From RUG023 sp900315435 (GTDB lineage: Bacteria > Spirochaetota > Spirochaetia > Sphaerochaetales > Sphaerochaetaceae), in NCBI GenBank assembly GCA_902788205.1, contig CADAJJ010000010.1:1-64000 (forward strand): a DNA stretch of 64,000 bases, read 5' to 3'. Positions 1 to 8,110 of the stretch are shown here, piece after piece. The notes beneath the pieces were generated by a model. It was not told the origin of the DNA, made no database searches, and saw nothing but the letters and a program-made list of their open reading frames with translations. Positions within the stretch are counted from its first letter, which is position 1, and each line of letters starts with the position of its first letter. A program made the translations under genes and the position numbers.

Positions 1-49
1 CGGAGATCGCTATCTCCAGTTCTCTTTTTAGATCCTTTTCCTTTACCAT
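1..49 (-). CDS. Start of a minus-strand gene leaving the window (unknown product)
   Basis: An ATG at 49 read on the minus strand opens a frame of 16 codons (MVKEKDLKRELEIAIS) to the window edge with no stop. A GGAGGG Shine-Dalgarno sequence lies 7 nt before the ATG, inside the 3' arm of the hairpin at 57-90. The peptide is charged and helical but too short to assign. Transport or regulatory genes would be expected beside a DctP-like receptor, but that is a guess. The reading frame and ribosome site are seen; that it is a real gene is inferred. Confidence 0.4.
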   Translation of the reverse strand, partial: MVKEKDLKRELEIAIS

Positions 50-50
50 G

Positions 51-90
51 AAAAAACCCTCCAAGTTGGTTTTTGGTCCAACTTGAAGGG
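51..90 (-). promoter_or_regulatory. Hairpin plus U6 in the leader of the minus-strand gene (attenuator or terminator-like)
   Basis: The arms at 57-69 and 78-90 pair over 13 positions around an 8-nt loop. In minus-strand RNA every position pairs, with one G-U; in plus-strand RNA that position would be a C-A mismatch, so the structure fits the minus transcript. Six Us (51-56 on the minus strand) follow directly, as in an intrinsic terminator. The 3' arm also holds the GGAGGG ribosome site of the minus-strand gene. It could act as a transcription attenuator, a translation switch, or simply a terminator for antisense transcription. Confidence 0.55.
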
Positions 91-942
91 TTCACTACAT
101 TCCTGGTCCTCCTCTTGTATTGCACCTCCACCTTGGGTGCCGAGGCAGCCTATCTGCGTCTTGCGGTCCCCAGCGGCGAGAAGCACCCGATCGGGAAAGC
201 TTCCATCTACCTTTCCCACCAGTGCGACTGGGAACCCGGCGCCGACCTGCACCTGCAGGTGGCAGGACCGGAGCTAGGCAGCGAAAGCGAGGTCCTCATC
301 CAGCTCCGCTTCGGCGGAATCTCGATGATGGCAGCCCGGATGGAGACGCTCTGCGACGCTGTCCCCTCCCTGAAGCATGTTGCCGGGACGCTCCGGCAGC
401 TTGAAGCCAAAGAACGGAAACCGTACTGTCTTTCCCACTGGCCAAGCCTGGTCGCCGCACTAGAGACCAAAGGAATACATCCCCTTGCCGTCCTTGAACC
501 GGAAATGCGCTGCCTCTACACCAACGGGACGACGCACATCGAGACCATGCAGGGAACCACCATCGGAGTAAGGAGCGGCAGCTCTTTCCAAGAGCGGATC
601 CAGCGTTGGGGAGCCATTCCCTTCTCCAGCGACCCCAACGACTTTTCCACCTTGCTCTCCAGCCACCAAATCGATGCAGTCGAGGATGGTTTCCTTGACC
701 TCTGCCTTTCGCCCACCTGGGCCTTCGCCCGTACCCTCCGGGTCAACGACCGGGAAAGCCTCCCTTCCCTGCTGGTGGTCAGCAGTCGGGTCTGGGATTC
801 GCTGGATGCACGACAGCAAGCGCTGCTTGGGGAGGCGACCAGGAAAGCCTCCCTGTACGGAGACACGTTGATCGAGCGGGCACAGGCAGACTGGCTGGAG
901 CTGGCACGCAAGGAAAAGCAGCTGGTGGAAGGAGACTGGTGA
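73..942 (+). CDS. DctP-like TRAP-type solute receptor, probably a periplasmic sensor subunit
   Basis: The 289-residue protein resembles the extracytoplasmic receptors of TRAP transporters. Residues 9-22 form a hydrophobic signal-peptide core followed by LRLAVPSGEK, the usual first strand. The GVR segment at 165-167 may correspond to the conserved arginine region that binds substrate carboxylates, and LLSSHQIDAVEDG (194-206) matches the ALxxGxVDxxE region. No TRAP permease is adjacent; instead the stop codon overlaps the start of a YesM-type kinase, so a sensing role is likely. The start is weak: the TTG at 73 lies inside the hairpin at 57-90, has no clear ribosome site, and gives a signal peptide without a basic n-region, so the 5' end may be misassigned or eroded. 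Confidence 0.72.
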   Translation: MVQLEGFTTFLVLLLYCTSTLGAEAAYLRLAVPSGEKHPIGKASIYLSHQCDWEPGADLHLQVAGPELGSESEVLIQLRFGGISMMAARMETLCDAVPSLKHVAGTLRQLEAKERKPYCLSHWPSLVAALETKGIHPLAVLEPEMRCLYTNGTTHIETMQGTTIGVRSGSSFQERIQRWGAIPFSSDPNDFSTLLSSHQIDAVEDGFLDLCLSPTWAFARTLRVNDRESLPSLLVVSSRVWDSLDARQQALLGEATRKASLYGDTLIERAQADWLELARKEKQLVEGDW

Positions 943-2372
943 TGCGGACGAAGGCCCGATCAGTCTCTGCCGTCATCACCACAGGGCTCCTCTTGCTTCT
1001 CGGAGCCTTCATTCTCTTTACCGCGACCTTCTTCGTTCGCCTTTCCGGAGACTATCGGAACCAAAGCCGATACACCTTCACGCTGGACCAGGTGCAGGCT
1101 TTCAAACAAAGCCTTGCCCAAAGCTCCGAGTCTCTCAACCGGTACATGGAATCGGGAAACGTACAGAAACTGGCAGACCACACCGAAAGCCTTGAGACGG
1201 GAGAGAAACACCTGGACAACCTGCATGCCCCGTTGGCAGGCAACGAGCGGACCCCGTATCTGCTGGCGGCCATCCGGAGCGCCTACCAGACTTTCGAGGA
1301 AGCTTGCAGGCGGACCTATACCTTGAAGATGGAGAACAACGAGGCCAGCTACCAGAACCGGGACCAGGCGACCGTCATCGCCAGTTACCTGACCAGGTAC
1401 TGCGACGAGCTGTCAGGCATCATCATCGAGCAGAGCCTGGACCGGCAACGGGGCGAACAAAGGATGCTGGCCCGCATGACCACGGTCATCGGACTCTACG
1501 CCATCGCATTCCTTGCCATCACCCTTCTCATCCTCTATTTCTTCTCCACCTGGATCAAACGCCCGCTGGAGCTCTTCGCCTCCAAGGCCAAGACCATCAG
1601 CCAGGGATCCCTTGGACAGCCGGTCCTCCTGCCCCACACCGACACCAGCGTCGCCCAGCTGGTGGAGGCCTTCAACAGCATGCAGGAGGAGATCAAGGAA
1701 AAGGTCGAGGCAGAACAGAACCTCGCCAAGGCGAAGCAACAGAATGCCGAATACCAGGCAGCCATCGACAAGGCGACCTTGGCAGTACTGCAAAGCCAGA
1801 CAAACCCGCACTTCCTCTTCAACACCCTCAACTCGATCAGCCGCACGATCACCCTCGGGAAACTCCAAGCCGCCCAGCGCATGCTCTCCAGCCTTACCAA
1901 CTTGATGCGGTATAACCTGACCGACCCCAGCGAGCCGGCCCTTCTGGAAGAGGAGGTCGCGATTACCGAGGAATACCTGCAGATCCAGGCAATGCGCTTC
2001 GGGGAGAGGCTCTCCTGGAGCGTCCATGCCGAACCGCTGGTGCTGGAAAGCGTGATGATTCCACGCTTCACCCTCCAGCCACTGGTGGAAAACGCGATCA
2101 TCCACGGCATCTCGCCATTAGAAAAAGGCGGGCACGTGGTCATCGATATCAAGGAACGGAACAGCGGAGTCGTGGTACGGATTGCCGACGACGGTGTCGG
2201 CATCCCATCGGAGCGTCTTGCCTGCCTACGCGCCTACAAGAGCAAGCGCATCGGAATCGCCAACACCCACAAGCGGCTCGAGCTCTTCTACGGTTCGAAG
2301 GATGTGATGGAAATCATCAGCCGCGAAGGGCGGGGGACGATGGTGGTCTTGCATTTGAAGGAGGAGATATGA
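942..2372 (+). CDS. YesM/LytS-type sensor histidine kinase
   Basis: This 476-residue membrane histidine kinase is expected to phosphorylate the response regulator encoded next. Residues about 12-32 and 183-205 are membrane segments flanking a helical periplasmic domain of about 150 residues; a HAMP linker follows. The His_kinase region has NPHFLFN with the phospho-acceptor histidine near residue 290. The ATPase domain has LQPLVENAI (N box) and DDGVGI (G1 box). The ATG at 942 overlaps the receptor stop as TGATG; a GTG directly before it is possible but less likely. The tight coupling suggests that the DctP-like protein presents ligand to this kinase. Confidence 0.9.
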   Translation: MRTKARSVSAVITTGLLLLLGAFILFTATFFVRLSGDYRNQSRYTFTLDQVQAFKQSLAQSSESLNRYMESGNVQKLADHTESLETGEKHLDNLHAPLAGNERTPYLLAAIRSAYQTFEEACRRTYTLKMENNEASYQNRDQATVIASYLTRYCDELSGIIIEQSLDRQRGEQRMLARMTTVIGLYAIAFLAITLLILYFFSTWIKRPLELFASKAKTISQGSLGQPVLLPHTDTSVAQLVEAFNSMQEEIKEKVEAEQNLAKAKQQNAEYQAAIDKATLAVLQSQTNPHFLFNTLNSISRTITLGKLQAAQRMLSSLTNLMRYNLTDPSEPALLEEEVAITEEYLQIQAMRFGERLSWSVHAEPLVLESVMIPRFTLQPLVENAIIHGISPLEKGGHVVIDIKERNSGVVVRIADDGVGIPSERLACLRAYKSKRIGIANTHKRLELFYGSKDVMEIISREGRGTMVVLHLKEEI

Positions 2373-3181
2373 TGTACAACCTGCTGATTGTCGACGACGA
2401 GCAGATCGAGAGGGAGGCGCTCCGGTTTTTCCTCTCCAAGCACCAGTTGCCCTTGGCATCAGTCTACGAGGCGGGCAACGCTTCCCAGGCGCTCTCCATC
2501 TGCCACCAGCGCCACATCGACATCATCACCCTGGACATCAACCTTCCGGGCATGAACGGTCTGGACTTCCTAGACACCATCAGAAGCGAGGGAAACACCG
2601 CCAAGGTACTGATTTCCACCGCCTATTCCCAATTCGAGTACGCGGTCAAGGCGTTGCAGAACGGGGCGCTCGATTTCCTGGTCAAACCGCTGTCGGAGGA
2701 ACAGCTGGTCGCCAGCCTGGAGAAGACCATCGACCGGCTGGACAAGGAAGCGTCAGCACGCAACGAGCTGAAACGGATGGGCGATTACCTGAAGGTACGC
2801 GAAGAGCGCTTGCAGGCAGTCCGGCAGGGGGCCGAGGAAGAGAACCCGGTGGCCCAGATCAAGAACTATATCGCCCAGCACTACAGCGAGCGGATCGGGC
2901 TGGACGAAATCGCCCTGGACCTTGCCTACAGCAAGTTCACCATCGCCAAAATCTTCAAGGCCCAGACAGGGGACACCGTCGTCTCCTTTTTGATCCACTA
3001 CCGGATGGAGAAGGCGAAAGAGTTGCTCGAGCTGACCACCGAGCCGGTGAAGCTCGTCGCCTTCCGGGTCGGGTACTCCGATCCCAACTATTTCATGTGG
3101 ACATTCAAAAAGCAGGTGGGCCTCAGCCCCCTGCAGTATCGGGCGAAAAAGCTCAAGGAACGGCGGCTTACCAGCGAGTGA
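2369..3181 (+). CDS. YesN-type response regulator, receiver plus AraC DNA-binding domain
   Basis: This 270-residue cytoplasmic transcription regulator starts in an ATGA overlap with the kinase gene, after an AAGGAGGAG ribosome site. The receiver domain has the acidic pair D9-D10, phospho-acceptor D56 in TLDINLPGMNG, and the lysine of DFLVKPL near 106. The C-terminal 100 residues carry two helix-turn-helix units of the AraC family, ending in the typical VGYSDPNYF...F.KQVGLSPLQYR region. Such pairs often control sugar or carboxylate uptake genes; the target here is not visible. The 3' end overlaps fruK by 14 bp in convergent orientation. Confidence 0.92.
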   Translation: MMYNLLIVDDEQIEREALRFFLSKHQLPLASVYEAGNASQALSICHQRHIDIITLDINLPGMNGLDFLDTIRSEGNTAKVLISTAYSQFEYAVKALQNGALDFLVKPLSEEQLVASLEKTIDRLDKEASARNELKRMGDYLKVREERLQAVRQGAEEENPVAQIKNYIAQHYSERIGLDEIALDLAYSKFTIAKIFKAQTGDTVVSFLIHYRMEKAKELLELTTEPVKLVAFRVGYSDPNYFMWTFKKQVGLSPLQYRAKKLKERRLTSE

Positions 3182-4091
3182 CCCTGACCCGCCCCAGCAC
3201 AGCCTCGATCTCGCTTCTGCCAGCCAGATGGTCGCAGAAGGCGCTGGCGCTGCCACAGGCGGTGCCCCAGCGGAGCGCCTCGACCTCGGCTTCCTTGCCA
3301 TGCGCAAAGCCATAGAGGAAACCGGCGACCATCGAGTCGCCACTGCCGATGGTGTCCACCACCATCCCCTGAGGAGCCGAAGAAGACCAGTAGTCGCCCT
3401 TCGGCCCTACAAGCACCGCGCCATCTCCACCCCGGCTCACCAGCACGTAGCGGGCCCCCATCTCCACGAGCCGTTTGCCGTAATGGGCGGCATCCTCCAC
3501 CGTCTTGATCTCCACGTCGAACAAATCCCCCAGCTCTTTCGCGTTGGGCTTGATCAGGAAGGGCCGGCAGCAGAGCGTACCGGTCAGGCTCTGGCCGGTC
3601 GCGTCCACCACGAAGCGGATTCCCTTCCCCGTCAGCTCCTCAAGGAGCGCGCCATACCAGGAAGGGCTCAGGCCGGGGGCGAGACTTCCGGAAAGCACCA
3701 CCGTATCACCCTTCTGCAGGGCCGCAAGCTTCTCGACCAGCATGGAGACCTCGCTCTGCCCGATGGTGGGGCCGTCGCCATTGATCTCGGTCTCGCGCAG
3801 ACCATGGATCTTGGCGTTGATGCGAGTCGAACCACGCCCCACGGGGATTGGGGTGAAGGGCAGTCCGGCCTCCTCGATCATCGAGCACAGCATCTGTCCG
3901 GTCTTCCCCGCGACGAAGCCGTAGGCCATATTGGGCACGCCCAGATTGGTCAGGACCTGGGTGACGTTGATGCCCTTGCCACCCACGCGGATCGTCGTTT
4001 CGTCCGCACGGTTCAGCGTGCCTACCTTCAGCGCTCCGGTAAGGCGCATATGATAGTCAAGTGAAGGATTGCAGGTTACGGTTGCGATCAT
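3168..4091 (-). CDS. fruK: 1-phosphofructokinase (PfkB family)
   Basis: This 307-residue sugar-phosphate kinase of the LacC/FruK group converts fructose 1-phosphate (or a related ketose phosphate) to the bisphosphate with ATP. The N-terminal TCNPSLDYHM contains substrate-contact D12; GGKGINVT (37-44) is the PfkB signature 1 region; DTIGSGDSMVAGF holds the catalytic base D252. It lies 16 bp downstream of a DeoR-family repressor, the usual FruR-FruK pairing. No fructose PTS permease is present here, so the source of its phosphorylated substrate is open. Tagatose-6-phosphate kinase activity cannot be excluded from sequence. Confidence 0.85.
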   Translation of the reverse strand: MIATVTCNPSLDYHMRLTGALKVGTLNRADETTIRVGGKGINVTQVLTNLGVPNMAYGFVAGKTGQMLCSMIEEAGLPFTPIPVGRGSTRINAKIHGLRETEINGDGPTIGQSEVSMLVEKLAALQKGDTVVLSGSLAPGLSPSWYGALLEELTGKGIRFVVDATGQSLTGTLCCRPFLIKPNAKELGDLFDVEIKTVEDAAHYGKRLVEMGARYVLVSRGGDGAVLVGPKGDYWSSSAPQGMVVDTIGSGDSMVAGFLYGFAHGKEAEVEALRWGTACGSASAFCDHLAGRSEIEAVLGRVRVTRW

Positions 4092-4107
4092 GTTTTCTCC
4101 CTTTCAT

Positions 4108-4860
4108 TCATAGGACATGCACGCGCATGCGTTCAAAATAGGCAAGCGTGTCGTCGTCCAGCGTTCCATCGCTGATCAAGGTATCGATCTGGTTGGCTTT
4201 GGCGAAGGAAAAGGTATTGGGTACCCCCACCTTCGATCCGTCCATCAACACCACCACCCGTTCCGAGCGGGCGATCACTGCCCGCTTCAGGGCGCTCTCG
4301 TCACTGGAACCGCAGGTAAAGCCTGTCTCCGGAAGGAACCCGGTGACCCCCATGAAGGCGATATCGAAGTGGAGCCTGTCCACCAGCTCGCAGCATGTCG
4401 AGCCGGCCAGACTCAAGCTCGGGACATCCAGCGTCCCTCCCAGGACATGGACGGTCACCTTCTCCCTGGCAGCCAAGGCCATGGCGCCGGGAAGTCCGGT
4501 AGTGAAAAGCTCGCATGGGACTTCAGGAAACACCGTGGCTAGTTCCGTAAGCGTGGAACCGGAATCAAGATAGATCGCGCTGTTCGGAACTACCAATTTG
4601 GCCGCCTTTGCCGCAATCAGCCGCTTCCCCTCCACGTTCCGCACCGCCCGTTTATGGAACAGGTCATCGGTACCGATCACCCGTTCTACGGATTTCGCGC
4701 CCCCGTGCACCCGCACGATCAGCCGTTGCTCGTCCAACGCCTTCAGGTCGCTGCGCAGCGTCATTTCCGAAACATCGGGAAAGCGGCTCTTCAACAAGGC
4801 GAAGCTTACCGCGCCCTGTTCGTTCACCAGTTCGACAATTTGGTTTCTCCGTTCTTTCAT
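4108..4860 (-). CDS. DeoR-family transcriptional repressor (FruR/GlpR-like), first copy
   Basis: A 250-residue regulator. Residues 1-55 form the DeoR winged helix-turn-helix (ERRNQIVELV... VSEMTLRSDLKALDE), followed by the family HGGA turn and a sugar-phosphate-binding domain with IYLDSGSTLTEL. It starts the fruK operon and diverges from the sugar ABC operon, so it probably represses both and is relieved by a phosphosugar. The ATG at 4860 matches family starts; a GTG at 4869 is also possible. It is clearly similar to the second DeoR gene at 10872-11621 along its whole length. Confidence 0.88.
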   Translation of the reverse strand: MKERRNQIVELVNEQGAVSFALLKSRFPDVSEMTLRSDLKALDEQRLIVRVHGGAKSVERVIGTDDLFHKRAVRNVEGKRLIAAKAAKLVVPNSAIYLDSGSTLTELATVFPEVPCELFTTGLPGAMALAAREKVTVHVLGGTLDVPSLSLAGSTCCELVDRLHFDIAFMGVTGFLPETGFTCGSSDESALKRAVIARSERVVVLMDGSKVGVPNTFSFAKANQIDTLISDGTLDDDTLAYFERMRVHVL

Positions 4861-4911
4861 AGCCTTCACTGTAGCATTATTTCGCTCTCAGAGCCACGAC
4901 TTTTGGTTCAA

Positions 4912-4967
4912 TGTTTTATTTTTGCAATCCAACTAGAATATTTACCATTTTTTGTGTTTTCATTTTT
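4912..4967 (+). promoter_or_regulatory. Putative DeoR-type operator repeats upstream of the sugar ABC operon
   Basis: Two direct repeats, TGTTTTATTTTT (4912-4923) and TGTTTTCATTTTT (4955-4967), stand 43 bp apart, about four helical turns. The second abuts the promoter -35 box. DeoR-family repressors commonly bind T-rich direct repeats of this kind. Similar repeats occur before the epimerase gene at 9031-9090. The repeats are seen; the binding protein is inferred. Confidence 0.4.
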
Positions 4968-4970
4968 CTC

Positions 4971-4998
4971 TTGACAAATAAACCACGTGATATATGTT
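4971..4998 (+). promoter_or_regulatory. Promoter of the sugar ABC transporter operon
   Basis: A perfect -35 TTGACA (4971-4976) and a -10 TATGTT (4993-4998) are separated by 16 bp. Transcription would start near 5005, giving a leader of about 35 nt that contains the AAGGAGG ribosome site of the binding-protein gene. Confidence 0.65.
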
Positions 4999-5039
4999 GA
5001 ATCAAAAGAATTGCCTTTTTCCACAACAAGGAGGATTGT

Positions 5040-6293
5040 ATGAAAAAGCTAGCTGTCGCACTTGCAAGCGCCATGATGCTGATGCCGTCTTTGGCCTTTG
5101 CAAACGGTTCTTCGGAGAAAACGCCGCCACAGAGCGGTCCCGTACAGCTTACCCTGTGGCATCGCTGGTCAGGAGCCAACGCGGACTATCTCAAACAGGT
5201 GGTCGATGCGTTCGAGGCCAAACATCCCGACATCGAGATCACCGTCGTCGCGAAACCTGGCGAGTACATCCAACTGCTGCAAGCCATGGTCGCCGACCTT
5301 GCCGCAGGCAACAATCCGCCAGACATGTTCGTCGGCGGATACAACATGCTGAACTACGTCGCCAACGAGCTTGAGCCGACCCAGCTGAAGGATCTGGCGC
5401 CAAGCCCCGAGGCGCTGAACGAGCTGAAGAGCCGCTTCGACGAGTCCGTCTACAACATCACCAACATCGATGGCAGGCAGATCGGCCTTCCGTTCGCGCT
5501 CTCCAACATGATCAATTACGTGAACATGGACATCTTCAGGGCGGCCGGACTGACCGAAGCGGATATCCCGCAGACCTGGGATGACGTGTTCCGCGTGGGA
5601 AAGATCATCAAGGAAAAAACCGGAAAGTACGGCATCGCCATCCAGCTGCCGGACACCTGGGCCGACTGCTCGCTGATCTATTCCGCAGGCGGCACCATCA
5701 AGACCGCGGACGGCAAGAAGGTCGACCTGACCAACCAGGGTGCCATCGACGCGCTGACGATGTGGCAGAATCTCGTCAAGGAAGGTATCGCGCCGATTGA
5801 GACCGACGCCGAATCCGAAAGCAATTTCGCCGCCGGCAACCTTGCCATGCGGCCGACCACGATCATGAAGATCAACGGATACAAGTCCCAGGCAACATTC
5901 GACCTGAAGACCGCGAAGCTGCCATCCTTCGCCGGCAGGACCAACAAGCTGGCGGCAGGCGGAAGCGCCATCATCTCCTTCTCCAAGGACAAGGCGAAGA
6001 AAGACGCCGTCTGGAAGTTCATGGATTTCATCGCTTCCAAGGAAGGCATGACGATCTTCACCAAGACCGGCTACCTGTGCGTCACCAAGGACGATGTGCC
6101 GAAATCCGAGTACCAACTCCCCGCCTACGAGCAGGAGCCGCTGGCCATCATGTGGCCGAACTGGCCGGGCGGGTCCGAGAGCATGGAGATCGAGAGACTC
6201 TATCTTGACGCCCGTGGCCGCATCGTACTGCAGGGTGCTCCTGTCCGGGAGACCTTGCAGAAGCTGGAAGCAGACTGCAACAAGCTGCTCTGA
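5040..6293 (+). CDS. Periplasmic sugar-binding protein of an ABC transporter (family 1)
   Basis: This 417-residue solute-binding protein resembles UgpB/MalE-type receptors. Residues 1-22 are a Sec signal peptide (lysines, hydrophobic core, LAFA cleavage site) without a lipobox, so the mature protein should be periplasmic. The body has the typical LTLWHRWSG start, an NPPDMFVGG segment and a C-terminal IASKEGMTIFTKTGYL hinge region. It is the first gene of the operon, with a strong AAGGAGG ribosome site; an intercistronic hairpin follows. The cargo is probably a sugar, sugar alcohol or glycoside, but sequence alone does not name it. Confidence 0.92.
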   Translation: MKKLAVALASAMMLMPSLAFANGSSEKTPPQSGPVQLTLWHRWSGANADYLKQVVDAFEAKHPDIEITVVAKPGEYIQLLQAMVADLAAGNNPPDMFVGGYNMLNYVANELEPTQLKDLAPSPEALNELKSRFDESVYNITNIDGRQIGLPFALSNMINYVNMDIFRAAGLTEADIPQTWDDVFRVGKIIKEKTGKYGIAIQLPDTWADCSLIYSAGGTIKTADGKKVDLTNQGAIDALTMWQNLVKEGIAPIETDAESESNFAAGNLAMRPTTIMKINGYKSQATFDLKTAKLPSFAGRTNKLAAGGSAIISFSKDKAKKDAVWKFMDFIASKEGMTIFTKTGYLCVTKDDVPKSEYQLPAYEQEPLAIMWPNWPGGSESMEIERLYLDARGRIVLQGAPVRETLQKLEADCNKLL

Positions 6294-6300
6294 CCGCCTG

Positions 6301-6331
6301 GAGAGCCGGGGTTTCCAGGACCCTGGCTCTC
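6301..6331 (+). promoter_or_regulatory. Intercistronic hairpin after the binding-protein gene
   Basis: The arms at 6301-6311 and 6321-6331 form an 11-bp stem with one G-U pair and a 9-nt loop. No U-run follows. Such hairpins after binding-protein genes usually protect the upstream message or attenuate it, giving more binding protein than permease. The G-U pair forms only in plus-strand RNA, fitting the operon direction. Confidence 0.65.
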
Positions 6332-6359
6332 TCTCAATTTCCCAGGATAGATAGCCATC

Positions 6360-7199
6360 ATGCAAACCTTTTATTCCCATAGAGAAGCATATGCCATTTC
6401 CACCTTCCTCTTCGAGGATTGGGACTTGGAGACAGCCCTGCAGAGCATCTGCGCGCATGGATTCCACTCGGTCGAGCTTTGGGCGGACAAGCTGGCCCAT
6501 GTGGATCCCCGCATCAACCCCGACGAGCGGAAAATCCGGCATCTTTTGGAAACCTACCGGATGCACGTCCATGCCCTGCACACCCCATTCCGCCGGTTCC
6601 GCCCCTATGCTGACGAAAAAGACGGCAGGGCCTACCGCCTCGCCGTCTGGAAGCAGGCCATCGACTTCTGCCAGCGGTTCTCCATCCCCATCGCGGTCAT
6701 CCATGCCTGCAATCGCTCTGAATACAACATGTGCACGAAAGACATTCCCTATCTCCATGGCATGCTCTCGGAACTCAGCGAGTACGCGCTGGAGCGTGGC
6801 GTCAAGCTCGCGCTCGAGAACATCCCGAGTAGTTCTCCGAAGCTCCAGGACGAGCTGTTCTGCACACTGGCAAACCAGTATGCCTGGTTCGGGGACATCG
6901 AAAGCCTCTTTTTCTGCCTGGATATCGGGCATGTCACCATCACCAGCAACGACATGGAAAGCGAGATTCTGGCGGTGCCTGCCGACCGGCTGGTCACCTT
7001 CCATATCCACAACAACGACGGCACCTGCGACGGGCACAAGCTGCCTGACGACGGCATCATCGACTGGCCCAAGTGGCACGACCTGATCAGGAGCCGTGGG
7101 TTCCAGGGCCAGTTCGTCCTGGAAATCTGCGGCTACGAAAATCCTTGGAAGAGGATGGATGCCATCGAAGCCTTGTTCGGCAAAGGAGACGCCAAATGA
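6360..7199 (+). CDS. Sugar phosphate isomerase/epimerase, xylose-isomerase-like TIM barrel
   Basis: A 279-residue TIM-barrel protein of the AP-endonuclease-2/IolE/hexulose-epimerase superfamily. The expected metal ligands are in place: E153 in LALENIP, D188 and H191 in CLDIGHV, H215 in FHIHNNDG, and E255 in LEICGYE. These proteins interconvert ketoses, inososes or ketose phosphates with a divalent metal. Its position between the binding protein and the permeases suggests that it acts on the imported sugar. It overlaps the next gene by four bases (ATGA). The exact substrate is unknown. Confidence 0.82.
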   Translation: MQTFYSHREAYAISTFLFEDWDLETALQSICAHGFHSVELWADKLAHVDPRINPDERKIRHLLETYRMHVHALHTPFRRFRPYADEKDGRAYRLAVWKQAIDFCQRFSIPIAVIHACNRSEYNMCTKDIPYLHGMLSELSEYALERGVKLALENIPSSSPKLQDELFCTLANQYAWFGDIESLFFCLDIGHVTITSNDMESEILAVPADRLVTFHIHNNDGTCDGHKLPDDGIIDWPKWHDLIRSRGFQGQFVLEICGYENPWKRMDAIEALFGKGDAK

Positions 7200-8110
7200 A
7201 AACGACCATGAGTCCCATCGCCAAAAAGCATGAACGGGCCACACTGCTGAGTTTCTTCCTGTTCGTGATTCCCGCCCTGGTCCTGTTCGTACTGTTCAAA
7301 TGGTGGCCGATCGTCTACAGCTTCTTCCTCAGTTTCGAGAAATGGAACTTCGTCTCGGCCAGGAAGTTCATCGGGCTGGCCAACTACGCAAGGCTTTTCA
7401 CCCACCAGAACTTCCAGAAGGCGTTCGTCCATACCTTCGTCTATATCGCGGAGCTGTTTCCCTTCTTCGTGATACTGCCGCTGCTCTTCGCGCTGCTGCT
7501 CAGCTACGTGGTCCACTCCCGTCTGCAGTCCTTCTTCCGGGCGTTGCTCTTCATCCCCACCATCCTTGCCTTCTCCATCGTCTGTCTGGTCTGGATGTGG
7601 ATGTACAACCCGAACTTCGGCCTGTTCAACAACATCCTGAAGCTTTTCGGCCTGGGGCCCTACAGCTGGCTGACCGACCTTCGCACCGCCCTTCCCTCGA
7701 TTGTCATGGTCACCGGCTGGAAGATCCTTGGCTCGAACATGATCCTCTATGCCGCGGGATTGATGATGATCAACAAGGACTACATCGAGGCCGCAACGCT
7801 CGATGGCGCATCCCAATGGACCATCTTCTGGAAGATCAAATGGCCGTTGCTCGCCCCGACGACCATCTACAACCTGATCACTGCGGTCAACTACTCCACC
7901 GACAAGGCGTTCATCCCCATCAACATCCTGACCCAGGGTGGACCCGACGAGGCGACAACCAACCTTGCCCACATGATCTATGTCTTCGGCTTCAACTTCT
8001 TCAATATCGGCCTTGCCTCGGCAGCCGCCATCTTCACTTCGGCGCTGTTCCTCGCCATTACCATCGCCATGATGAAAACCTCTGGAGGGTTCGGCTATTA
8101 TGAGAACTAA
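7196..8110 (+). CDS. ABC sugar transporter permease, MalF/UgpA-like
   Basis: A 304-residue inner-membrane permease with six predicted helices. The cytoplasmic EAA loop is EAATLDGASQWTIFWKIKWP near residues 197-216, where the ATPase docks. The ATG at 7196 lies in an ATGA overlap with the isomerase gene; a longer upstream frame exists but would eat into that gene. It pairs with the following permease and with the binding protein at 5040. No ATP-binding subunit is encoded in the operon, so a shared MsmK-type ATPase elsewhere is likely. Confidence 0.92.
   Translation: MKTTMSPIAKKHERATLLSFFLFVIPALVLFVLFKWWPIVYSFFLSFEKWNFVSARKFIGLANYARLFTHQNFQKAFVHTFVYIAELFPFFVILPLLFALLLSYVVHSRLQSFFRALLFIPTILAFSIVCLVWMWMYNPNFGLFNNILKLFGLGPYSWLTDLRTALPSIVMVTGWKILGSNMILYAAGLMMINKDYIEAATLDGASQWTIFWKIKWPLLAPTTIYNLITAVNYSTDKAFIPINILTQGGPDEATTNLAHMIYVFGFNFFNIGLASAAAIFTSALFLAITIAMMKTSGGFGYYEN

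Noticed and set aside
57..90. Terminator for a plus-strand gene entering from the left
   Set aside because: On the plus strand the stem has a C-A mismatch and no U-run follows; all features fit the minus strand.
5169..7244. A 691-codon minus-strand frame across the binding protein and isomerase genes
   Set aside because: It is the antisense shadow of two well-supported genes with matching ribosome sites and motifs.
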